Shown piece by piece: positions 1-5,985 of a DNA stretch of 11,692 nt. The notes below the pieces were generated by a model. It was given only the letters and a program-made list of their open reading frames with translations, searched no databases and had not been told where the DNA came from. The stretch covers positions 1 to 11,692 of the forward strand of contig JASHSO010000190.1 of the NCBI GenBank assembly GCA_030038715.1. Reading direction: 5' to 3'. Within the stretch, counting starts at the first letter, position 1. Every line of letters starts with the position of its first letter. A program made the position numbers and the translations under genes. The DNA comes from Streptosporangiaceae bacterium (GTDB lineage Bacteria; Actinomycetota; Actinomycetes; Streptosporangiales; Streptosporangiaceae).

Positions 1-430
1 GCTGCAGTTCCCCGCCGGACATAGCCCGCAGCGTGCGGTCGGCCATCATCCCGAGGTCGAGCCGGTCGAGGACCTCCGCGCAGATCCGCCTGTCTGCTGC
101 GGTCTCCACCCGGAAGTAGCCGATGTGCGCTGTGCGGCCGAGTAGCACGTACTCGCTGACCGTCATGTCCGGCGGGAAGTTGGGGCGCTGCGGGACGTAA
201 GCGATCAGCCGCGCAAGGTCGCGTCGGCTCAGCCCGCAGGCCGGAACGTCGCACACGAGGACTGTGCCCTGGAACGTTAGCAGGCGGGCGATGGCGTTCA
301 GCAGCGTGGTCTTTCCCGCGCCGTTCGGCCCTATGACGCCGAGCCACTCCCCATCGGCCACGCTTCCGGTAACGCTGTCCAGCGCGACCGTGGCGCCATA
401 GCGGACGGTCAGGTCGTTGAACGCGATCAC
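1..430 (-). CDS. btuD: Cobalamin ABC transporter ATP-binding protein (partial, C-terminus beyond left edge)
   Basis: Cytoplasmic ATPase that would power vitamin B12 import through the adjacent permease. The 143 visible codons begin MIAFNDLTVRYG and contain a Walker A motif (GPNGAGKTT, about residues 34-42), a Q-loop (YVPQRP) and the ABC signature MSGGELQ at the very edge. Walker B, the D-loop and the H-loop lie outside the window. The start is GTG at 430-428, which overlaps the btuC stop as GTGA and is preceded by AGGA six bases upstream. This small overlap implies translational coupling. The family (FecE/BtuD/HmuV type) is clear from the motifs. The sequence alone does not separate B12 from iron-siderophore or haem transporters; the B12 assignment rests on the riboswitch upstream of btuF. 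Confidence 0.88.
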   Translation of the reverse strand, partial: MIAFNDLTVRYGATVALDSVTGSVADGEWLGVIGPNGAGKTTLLNAIARLLTFQGTVLVCDVPACGLSRRDLARLIAYVPQRPNFPPDMTVSEYVLLGRTAHIGYFRVETAADRRICAEVLDRLDLGMMADRTLRAMSGGELQ

Positions 431-1644
431 GCCAGATCCTGCTCTGCTCGCCGGAACCTGAGCACGAACAGGAAGAACGGTGCTCCGACCAGCGCGGTGA
501 TGACGCCGATCGGCACTTCGGCCGGCGCTTGCACGGTTCTGGCGGCAATGTCAGCCAGGACGAGGAAGGCCGCGCCGCCGATCATCGAGACCGGCAGCAC
601 GATGCGGTAGCTCGGCCCGGCGGTCATCCGCACCGTATGCGGGACGATGATCCCCACGAAGCCGATCAGTCCGCTGACTGCCACGGCGGCAGCCACGCCG
701 AGAGTCGCCGCGATCACCACGGTGAGCCGGACCCTGGCCACGTCGAGCCCGTGACCGGTTGCTTCGGCCTCGCCGACACGCAGGACGTCGAGCAGTCGGC
801 GGTGCGTCACCAGCACGACCGCTGACACCGCGACATAGGGCAGGATCAGCCAGACGTCCGACCACGTCGCTCCGGACAGCCCGCCGAGGATCCAGGAGTA
901 CACGGCCTGCAGCGTCTGTGCGTGCTCCTGCTGGAGGTAGGTCTGGAACGCGGTGAGCAGAGCGGCGATGGCTATGCCGGCGAGCAGGATCGAGCCGGTT
1001 CCGCCGCCTATCGCGCCCTGGCGCCCGGAACGGCCGGCGGTCAGGCCGAGACCGTAGGTCAGGGCGACGGCAACGGCGGCGCCGCCAAACGCCGCCGGGG
1101 GTAGCAGGGCCTGGCTGCCGCCACTCACCACCACGACCGTGGCGCCGAGTCCGGCCCCGGCAGCGATCCCGAGCAGGTAGGGATCGGCCAAGGGGTTACG
1201 GAAGATCCCCTGGTAGGCCGCACCACCGCCGGCCAGCATGGAGCCGACAAGGACTCCGAGGACCACCCTGGGCATGCGAAGTTGCCAGACGATCGCGGTG
1301 TCGATGGCGGACACGGGGAAGGAGGGATGCCAGGGCAGCCTGGTCATGATCGCCTCGGCAACTGTCGGTACCGAAAGCCCTGCAGGCCCGATCGCCACTC
1401 CGGCGATGACGGACACGACGAGCGCCGCCGAGGCGATCGCCACCGCTCGTCCCGGCCGGATGGGCTTGAAGGCCAGGGCGGGTCGACTGCGAACCAGCGT
1501 GTCGGGCGCAGGCCGGACGGTGCTGGCCGGTGTCATCGCGGCCCGAGCCTCGGCGGCCGAGTCTGCCCGGCGATGAACGTAGGCGGCCGGCCGGACCTGC
1601 TCGGAATCCGGCCCGGTCGTGTGCCGCCGCATCAGCCCGGTCAC
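427..1644 (-). CDS. btuC: Cobalamin ABC transporter permease (FecCD family)
   Basis: Integral membrane permease that should form a homodimeric channel for B12 import with the flanking ATPase and lipoprotein. FecCD hallmarks are present: RMPR (about residues 123-126), QGIFRNPLADPYLLG (145-159), WILGGLSG (251-258) and GLIGFVGIIVPH (325-336), within many hydrophobic helices (about ten expected for the family). The chosen start is GTG at 1644, which overlaps the btuF stop as GTGA and has GGAG four bases upstream. It gives 405 residues, longer than the usual 330-350, with a hydrophilic N-terminal stretch of about 60 residues. An internal ATG at 1536 (residue 37) is an alternative with a poorly spaced GAGG. 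An open frame continues upstream to 1773 but only inside btuF, so I reject that longer form. Confidence 0.9.
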   Translation of the reverse strand: MTGLMRRHTTGPDSEQVRPAAYVHRRADSAAEARAAMTPASTVRPAPDTLVRSRPALAFKPIRPGRAVAIASAALVVSVIAGVAIGPAGLSVPTVAEAIMTRLPWHPSFPVSAIDTAIVWQLRMPRVVLGVLVGSMLAGGGAAYQGIFRNPLADPYLLGIAAGAGLGATVVVVSGGSQALLPPAAFGGAAVAVALTYGLGLTAGRSGRQGAIGGGTGSILLAGIAIAALLTAFQTYLQQEHAQTLQAVYSWILGGLSGATWSDVWLILPYVAVSAVVLVTHRRLLDVLRVGEAEATGHGLDVARVRLTVVIAATLGVAAAVAVSGLIGFVGIIVPHTVRMTAGPSYRIVLPVSMIGGAAFLVLADIAARTVQAPAEVPIGVITALVGAPFFLFVLRFRRAEQDLA

Positions 1645-2594
1645 CGCGCTCCGGCCGTGATGGCAGTTTCGACGTCGCGCAGTAGGTCGACGATCCTTGG
1701 TCCCCAGCGGGAGGCGATATCGGCGTTGAGCACGATGATGTGCTTGTCCTTCACCGCGGACAGCACCGACCATCCTGGGCGCGCCGACACCGTGGCGGCG
1801 TCCTGCCCGCCGTCGGCGCCAGTGTCGGCCAGGATGATGTAATCCGGGTTGGACTTGAGTATGAATTCGGCTGACATGCTGGGATACCCGTCGGCCGCAG
1901 CGGGGCCGGTGATGCTGTCCGCGATGCTCTTCATCCCGAGCAGCGCCAGCAGGCTGCCGACGAATGTCGAGGAAGTGACCGAGTAGTAAGGGTTCGTGGA
2001 CAGCTCGTAGTAGTAGGTCAGCGGCTTGGCATGGGTGGGCGCCGCGGCGACGATCGCGCTGATCTCAGAGCGAATGCTGGCGTCTTCGCGCTTGGCCTGG
2101 GCCGCGTGCCCGGTAGCGGCGCCGAGCTGGTCCATCTCGGTGTACACGTTCGACAGCGTCACCGCGGCCGGAAGGTCGAGCACCGGGATAGACAGCTCCT
2201 TCAGCTCCTGCTCAATGTTGTCGATGTTGTTGGAGATGACCACTAGGTCCGGCTTGTAGGCGGCGATCGCCTCAGCGTTCGGGTCGTAGCCCGAAAGCTT
2301 GGTCCGGGGCGCCTGGGTCGGATAGTCGGAGTCGTCGTCGACGGCCTTGACCTGCGCCCCCGCGCCGATGGCGTACAGCATTTCGGTAGCCGTCGGCGCC
2401 AGCGAGATGATCGCGTCGGGCCGAGACTTGATGTGCACCGCGCCGTTGGCTGCATGGACCGTCACCGGGAAGCCGGCTGCTGCTGAGGTTGCTGCCGTGT
2501 TCGTGCCGGTGCTTGAGCTGCCGCATGCCGCGCATGCAATAGCAATGATTGCGGCCGCCGCGAGAGCGGGTAGCACGCGATCGGGAATTCGCAT
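1641..2594 (-). CDS. btuF: Cobalamin-binding lipoprotein of ABC transporter
   Basis: Extracytoplasmic substrate-binding lipoprotein of 317 residues that should capture B12 and deliver it to BtuC. The N-terminus has a short basic segment, a hydrophobic stretch and a lipobox-like CAAC ending at Cys24, followed by a Ser/Thr/Gly/Ala linker, as expected for a Gram-positive lipoprotein. Residues about 60-120 carry the BtuF/TroA-type signature: IISLAPTATEMLYAIGAG, then a DDDSDYP loop and KPDLVVISNN. The start at 2594 is preferred because GGAGG lies six bases upstream; an in-frame ATG at 2600 abuts the GGAGG and is too close. Longer in-frame starts run through the riboswitch and are rejected. It is first in the operon with btuC and btuD. 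FecB-like iron carriers share this fold, so the substrate call relies on the riboswitch. Confidence 0.9.
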   Translation of the reverse strand: MRIPDRVLPALAAAAIIAIACAACGSSSTGTNTAATSAAAGFPVTVHAANGAVHIKSRPDAIISLAPTATEMLYAIGAGAQVKAVDDDSDYPTQAPRTKLSGYDPNAEAIAAYKPDLVVISNNIDNIEQELKELSIPVLDLPAAVTLSNVYTEMDQLGAATGHAAQAKREDASIRSEISAIVAAAPTHAKPLTYYYELSTNPYYSVTSSTFVGSLLALLGMKSIADSITGPAAADGYPSMSAEFILKSNPDYIILADTGADGGQDAATVSARPGWSVLSAVKDKHIIVLNADIASRWGPRIVDLLRDVETAITAGAR

Positions 2595-2599
2595 GATCA

Positions 2600-2620
2600 T
2601 CCTCCGTCGGTTCTGGAGGA
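2600..2620 (-). promoter_or_regulatory. Hairpin that can sequester the btuF ribosome-binding site
   Basis: On the minus strand TCCTCC (2620-2615) can pair perfectly with GGAGGA (2605-2600) across a nine-base loop. The second arm contains the Shine-Dalgarno GGAGG of btuF, so folding would hide the ribosome-binding site. It lies directly downstream of the cobalamin riboswitch, where an expression platform is expected. No T-rich transcription terminator is visible between riboswitch and gene, which favours translational control. The pairing is seen in the sequence; its role is inferred. Confidence 0.6.
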
Positions 2621-2656
2621 CGAAGTGCGTCCGCTGCGATACCGACGGGGCATCGG

Positions 2657-2688
2657 AACGAGCCGCCCTTCCTCCGAGGACTCTCGTT
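2657..2688 (-). promoter_or_regulatory. Possible anti-sequestor stem-loop between riboswitch and btuF
   Basis: On the minus strand AACGAG (2662-2657 on the plus strand as its mirror) and CTCGTT form a six-base inverted repeat at 2657-2662 and 2683-2688. The loop holds a second GGAGGA (2675-2670). This copy is identical to the btuF Shine-Dalgarno arm and could pair with TCCTCC at 2620-2615, freeing the real ribosome-binding site. The alternative pairings would form a switch, but no folding energies were computed. Confidence 0.35.
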
Positions 2689-2693
2689 GGCGC

Positions 2694-2800
2694 GGGCCAG
2701 GCGTCCGGGCTTGGCCTCCGGGCGGAGGCATCACCGTTGCGGGACAGCGCCGGAATCTCACCGGCTTCGCTGGGCACAGCGCCGTCCCGGGAGTGGCCCC
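2694..2800 (-). promoter_or_regulatory. Cobalamin riboswitch (compact form) upstream of btuFCD
   Basis: Read on the minus strand, the region has the core order of cobalamin riboswitches. GAAGCCGG...CCGGC forms the P3-like stem (2761-2765 with 2749-2753). It is followed by GCTGTCCCGCAACGGTGAT (2748-2730), then a six-base stem with a GCCC loop (2714-2729), then the B12-box-like CCAAGCCCGGACGCCTGGCC (2714-2695). GGGCCA (2799-2794) pairs perfectly with TGGCCC (2699-2694) and would close the element as P1. The core and B12 box closely resemble the E. coli btuB leader as I recall it. The arm between core and B12 box is much shorter than in btuB, and I do not see the usual L5 loop there. Bound cobalamin should reduce btuFCD expression. 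Confidence 0.88.
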
Positions 2801-2809
2801 GGGACGGCG
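2780..2809 (-). repeat. Perfect 12-bp inverted repeat overlapping the riboswitch 5' edge
   Basis: The arms at 2780-2791 and 2798-2809 are exact reverse complements (minus strand CGCCGTCCCGGG and CCCGGGACGGCG) around a six-base loop GCCACT. The loop and inner stem overlap the GGGCCA proposed for the closing P1 helix, so the two structures exclude one another. It may be a competing fold within the riboswitch or an upstream extension of it. Confidence 0.6.
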
Positions 2810-2811
2810 GT

Positions 2812-2817
2812 AGCTTA
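2812..2817 (-). promoter_or_regulatory. Candidate -10 element for the btuFCD operon
   Basis: Minus-strand TAAGCT (2817-2812) fits the actinobacterial TANNNT -10 pattern. It would start the transcript near 2805, just at the 5' edge of the riboswitch. No convincing -35 box is seen at the right distance, so this is a weak call based mainly on position. Confidence 0.3.
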
Positions 2818-3253
2818 TCGCAGCCGCCGCGACGCGCGGCAGCGGTCGGGTCATCTGCGCACGACGGGTGCCGGCGTGTCGCTGCCGGACCGCCACAGCA
2901 CACACAGGGACAATGGTGTAGGCCCCTCCAGGTATGGGATGGAGGGGCCGTGGTACGGCCCCGAATGGCCGCCAGTTCCGCCTAGATCCTTGCGGCGGCC
3001 GCTGCTGCGAGCCTGCAATGGTCGGTCGGCCGCTCGCGAAGCCCTTACCTTAACAAATTGCGCTCAACGAGTAACGCGCCGTGCAATGGCGGCCGATAAT
3101 GGGTTAGGCGCCGCGGCGTGGGTACCCCCGAGCTCACGTCGCAGCGCCCGTCTCGGTGGCAGCCCGGACTCGCTGCTCTCGGCCCTTCGACCGACAGGGT
3201 TCACTCGCCCGGCTCATGCCGCGCCGGCGGTACACCTGCTCGGCGCCGACCGG
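2818..3253. other. Intergenic region between the divergent btuFCD and dapA-rnj units
   Basis: This stretch of about 435 bases holds no gene I can support. The open frames crossing it have no ribosome-binding site, no recognisable protein sequence, and overlap the riboswitch or dapA. Part of it (around 3040-3070) is more A/T-rich than the surroundings, as promoter regions often are, but I could not find a well-spaced -35/-10 pair on either strand. The one clear structure is the hairpin at 2921-2949, listed separately. I see no tRNA. Confidence 0.5.
2921..2949. repeat. Perfect 10-bp inverted repeat (hairpin or operator)
   Basis: GGCCCCTCCA (2921-2930) and TGGAGGGGCC (2940-2949) are exact reverse complements around a nine-base spacer (GGTATGGGA). 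No T-run follows on either strand. It could be a hairpin in an untranslated leader, a remnant terminator of a lost gene, or a protein-binding palindrome. The sequence does not decide. Confidence 0.55.
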
Positions 3254-3266
3254 TAGCGTTCGGTGT
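3254..3266 (+). promoter_or_regulatory. Candidate leaderless promoter of dapA
   Basis: TAGCGT (3254-3259) fits the actinobacterial TANNNT -10 consensus and ends seven bases before the dapA ATG at 3267, so transcription would begin at or next to the start codon. No Shine-Dalgarno sequence precedes the ATG, as expected for a leaderless mRNA. The -35 region is not recognisable. Confidence 0.45.
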
Positions 3267-4199
3267 ATGACCGATACCGCGACGCCAGCAGGCGAGACAA
3301 CAGGCCGCTCCGCGTCAGCACCGTTCGGACGCATGCTGACAGCGATGATCACTCCGATGCGCGAGGACGGGGCCATCGACTACGACGGCGCAGCACGGCT
3401 CGCCGAGTACCTGGTCACCGAGATGCGCAACGACGGGCTAGTGGTCAGCGGCACGACCGGGGAGTCGCCGACAACCTCGGACGAGGAGAAGTCCAGGCTG
3501 CTTTCGACAGTGCTGGACGCGGTCGGCGACCAGGCCACCATCGTCGCCGGCGTTGGCACGAACGACACCGCTCACACCTGCGAGCTTGCCCGCGCGGCCG
3601 AGGACGCGGGCGCGCACGGCCTGCTGGTCGTCACGCCGTACTACAACAAGCCACCGCAGAGCGGGCTGCTCGCCCACTTCACCGCCGTGGCCGACGCGAC
3701 CAGGCTGCCCGTCATGGTTTACGACATTCCCGGCCGGACCGCCACGGCGATCGCCACCGAAACTCTGGTGGCGCTGGCCGAGCACCCGCGGATCGTCGCC
3801 GTCAAGGACGCCAAGGGCGACCTGCTGGCCGGCTCGTGGGTGATGGCGCGCACCGAGCTGGCCTTCTACAGCGGTGACGACCCGTTGAACTTGCCGTGGC
3901 TGTCGGTGGGTGCCAGCGGCTTCGTCAGCGTTCACTCGCACATCATCGGCGACCGGCTGCACGACATGATCGACGCCCACCTGGCGGGCCGGGTAGCCGA
4001 AGCGCTGGCCATCCACCGAGCGGCGTTGCCGGTCTACACCGGCATGACTCGCACCCAAGGCGTGATCACGACGAAGGCGGCCCTGGCAATGCTCGGCCTG
4101 CCCGGCGGTCATGTCCGGCCACCTCTGGTCAACGCCACCGCCGCCGAGGTCGAGCAGCTCAGACAGGACCTCACGGCGGGCGGTGTCAAACTCCGGTGA
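3267..4199 (+). CDS. dapA: 4-hydroxy-tetrahydrodipicolinate synthase
   Basis: Cytoplasmic enzyme condensing pyruvate with aspartate semialdehyde, the first committed step of diaminopimelate and lysine synthesis. The 310-residue product has the family's usual length and motifs: SGTTGESPTT (about 61-70), VTPYYNKPPQSG with the catalytic tyrosine (about 122-133), MVYDIPGRT (150-158) and VAVKDAKGD, where Lys180 should form the Schiff base with pyruvate. The ATG at 3267 is chosen because the conserved domain begins about 20 residues later (FGRMLTAMITPM) and a -10-like element ends seven bases upstream; the open frame continues back to 3156 with no ribosome-binding site or homologous sequence. It overlaps rnj by four bases (GTGA), so the two are probably co-translated. 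Confidence 0.95.
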   Translation: MTDTATPAGETTGRSASAPFGRMLTAMITPMREDGAIDYDGAARLAEYLVTEMRNDGLVVSGTTGESPTTSDEEKSRLLSTVLDAVGDQATIVAGVGTNDTAHTCELARAAEDAGAHGLLVVTPYYNKPPQSGLLAHFTAVADATRLPVMVYDIPGRTATAIATETLVALAEHPRIVAVKDAKGDLLAGSWVMARTELAFYSGDDPLNLPWLSVGASGFVSVHSHIIGDRLHDMIDAHLAGRVAEALAIHRAALPVYTGMTRTQGVITTKAALAMLGLPGGHVRPPLVNATAAEVEQLRQDLTAGGVKLR

Positions 4200-5890
4200 G
4201 CCACCCGCACCCGGAGCTGGGGCCACCGCCGCCACTGGCCGCCGGCGGCCTGCGCATAGTCGCGCTTGGCGGCCTCGGCGAGATCGGCCGCAACATGACG
4301 GCCTTCGAGTACGCCGGACGGTTGCTCGTCGTCGATTGCGGCGTGCTGTTCCCCGAGCCGGATCAGCCGGGCGTGGACCTCATACTCCCCGACTTCTCCT
4401 GCCTTGAGGGGCGGCTCGAGGAGATCGAGGCGCTGGTGCTAACCCACGCGCACGAGGACCATATCGGTGCCGTGCCGTACCTGCTGCATCGGCGGGCCGA
4501 CATTCCGCTGATCGGGTCGCGGCTGACGCTTGCCATGGTGGCCAGCAAGCTCGTCGAGCATCGAATCGTCCCCGAGCAGGTCGAGGTCGCCGCGGGCGCC
4601 AGTCTGAGCTGCGGCCCGTTCGGGCTGGAGTTCTTCGCAGTGAACCACTCCATCCCGGACGCGCTGGCCGTGTCGATCAGGACCGGGGCCGGCTTGGTGC
4701 TGCACACTGGCGACTTCAAGATGGACCAACTGCCGCTCGATGGCAGGCTCACCGACCTCGGCGGGTTCGCCAGGCTAGGCGCGGACGGAGTCGACCTTTT
4801 GCTCGCCGACTCCACCAACGCCGAGGTGGCTGGCATCGTCACGCCCGAGCGAGAGATCGGGCCCGTACTGTCAGACGTGTTCGGCGCCGCGAAGCAGCGG
4901 GTCATCGTGTCCTGCTTCGCCAGCCACGTGCACCGGGTGCAACAGGTGATGGACGCAGCCGCTGAGCACGGCCGGAGGGTGTCACTGGTCGGCCGGTCCA
5001 TGGTGCGGAACATGGGAGTCGCGCGCGACTTGGGTTACCTTCGCGTGCCGTCGGTGCCTGGCGGGCTACTCGTCGACCTGAAGGAGGCCGAGGAGATGCC
5101 GCCCGAGGAGATCGTGCTGATCTCCACCGGCTCCCAGGGCGAGCCGATGTCCGCGCTGTCCCGGATGGCGGCACGAGACCACCCGATCAGGATCGCCGCC
5201 GGCGACACCGTGATCCTCGCGTCTTCGCTGGTGCCAGGCAACGAGGCAGCGGTCTCCCGGATCATCAATGACCTGACGCGCCTGGGTGCGCGCGTCGTGC
5301 ACAAGGGAAACGCGCTGGTCCACGTGTCCGGTCACGCCCCGGCGGGCGAACTGCTGTACGTGCTGAACCTGGTGCGACCCGGCAACTTCATCCCGGTGCA
5401 CGGCGAGTGGCGGCACCTGAAGGCGCATGCCGACCTGGCCGCGCTGACCGGCGTGCCCGAGCAGAACATCGTGATCGCCGAGGACGGCGTCGTCGTTGAC
5501 CTGGTCGGCGGTCAGATAGCCGTCGCGGGCAAAGTGCCGTGCGGCTACGTGTACGTCGACGGGCTATCGGTGGGCGGCATCACCGAGACTTCGCTCAAGG
5601 ACCGGCGCATCCTCGGTGACGAGGGCTTCATCTCGGTCGTCGTCGTCGTGGACTCGACCAGCGGCAAGCTGGTGGCCGGCCCGGAGATCCATGCGCGGGG
5701 GTCGGGCATCGATGACGAGGCGCTGGCCGAGGTCGTGCCACTGGTGGAGGAGGCGCTCGCGGCCGCGGCCCGGGACGGCATCGACGAGGTTCACCAGCTT
5801 CGCCAGCTCGTCCGGCGGACCGTCGGACGCTGGGTGAACGACAACTATCGCCGCCGCCCGATGATCATCCCGGTGGTCGTGCAGACCTGA
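4196..5890 (+). CDS. rnj: Ribonuclease J (metallo-beta-lactamase/beta-CASP)
   Basis: Zinc-dependent ribonuclease with endo- and 5'-exonuclease activity in mRNA decay and rRNA/leader processing. The 564 residues match the family's usual length. Visible in order: GGLGEIGRNM (25-34), the metal-binding HAHEDH (84-89), the NHSIPDA histidine (H151), HTGDFKMDQ (D173), LLADSTNAE, the beta-CASP segment VSCFASHVHRVQQV (238-251), STGSQGEPMSAL (310-321), HVSGHAPAGE and the distal PVHGEWRHL. All catalytic positions I recognise are present. The GTG start at 4196 overlaps the dapA stop as GTGA and gives the expected N-terminus; longer in-frame forms only read through dapA. No good Shine-Dalgarno precedes it, so translation probably depends on coupling to dapA. 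The dapA-rnj pair is common in Actinomycetota. Confidence 0.95.
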   Translation: MSHPHPELGPPPPLAAGGLRIVALGGLGEIGRNMTAFEYAGRLLVVDCGVLFPEPDQPGVDLILPDFSCLEGRLEEIEALVLTHAHEDHIGAVPYLLHRRADIPLIGSRLTLAMVASKLVEHRIVPEQVEVAAGASLSCGPFGLEFFAVNHSIPDALAVSIRTGAGLVLHTGDFKMDQLPLDGRLTDLGGFARLGADGVDLLLADSTNAEVAGIVTPEREIGPVLSDVFGAAKQRVIVSCFASHVHRVQQVMDAAAEHGRRVSLVGRSMVRNMGVARDLGYLRVPSVPGGLLVDLKEAEEMPPEEIVLISTGSQGEPMSALSRMAARDHPIRIAAGDTVILASSLVPGNEAAVSRIINDLTRLGARVVHKGNALVHVSGHAPAGELLYVLNLVRPGNFIPVHGEWRHLKAHADLAALTGVPEQNIVIAEDGVVVDLVGGQIAVAGKVPCGYVYVDGLSVGGITETSLKDRRILGDEGFISVVVVVDSTSGKLVAGPEIHARGSGIDDEALAEVVPLVEEALAAAARDGIDEVHQLRQLVRRTVGRWVNDNYRRRPMIIPVVVQT

Positions 5891-5898
5891 GCCCTCCC

Positions 5899-5914
5899 TG
5901 CTGCGCCTGCAGCA
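5899..5914 (+). terminator. Possible weak terminator hairpin after rnj
   Basis: TGCTGC and GCAGCA form a perfect six-base stem with a GCCT loop, starting eight bases past the rnj stop, in the short gap between convergent genes. No T-tract follows, so termination efficiency is uncertain; it may instead define the mRNA 3' end. Confidence 0.35.
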
Positions 5915-5985
5915 CAGGATGCTGCCCAGAATCTGCTCGACGCGGGTGCGGAAGGCATCGCTGACGCAGCCGGAGATCCCTTGTC

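Noticed and set aside
2595..2903. N-terminal extension of btuF to 2903
   Set aside because: It would translate the riboswitch and bury the signal peptide about 100 residues into the protein; the ATG at 2594 has a well-spaced GGAGG.
3160..3250. Possible tRNA in the region before dapA (GGTTCACTC resembling a T-loop)
   Set aside because: No matching acceptor, anticodon or D-arm pairing could be found around it.
2347..3256. Long plus-strand open frames (2347-2985, 2687-3256) across the intergenic region
   Set aside because: They lie opposite btuF and the riboswitch, are rich in Arg/Pro/Ala as expected for shadow frames in GC-rich DNA, and have no ribosome-binding site or recognisable domain.
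3896..4195. Extended N-terminus of RNase J
   Set aside because: The extra 100 codons lie wholly inside dapA; the GTG at 4196 overlaps the dapA stop and gives the usual family length.
3438..4235. Minus-strand open frame of 265 codons opposite dapA
   Set aside because: Antisense shadow with low-complexity Arg/Gly/Val composition; dapA on the other strand is unambiguous.
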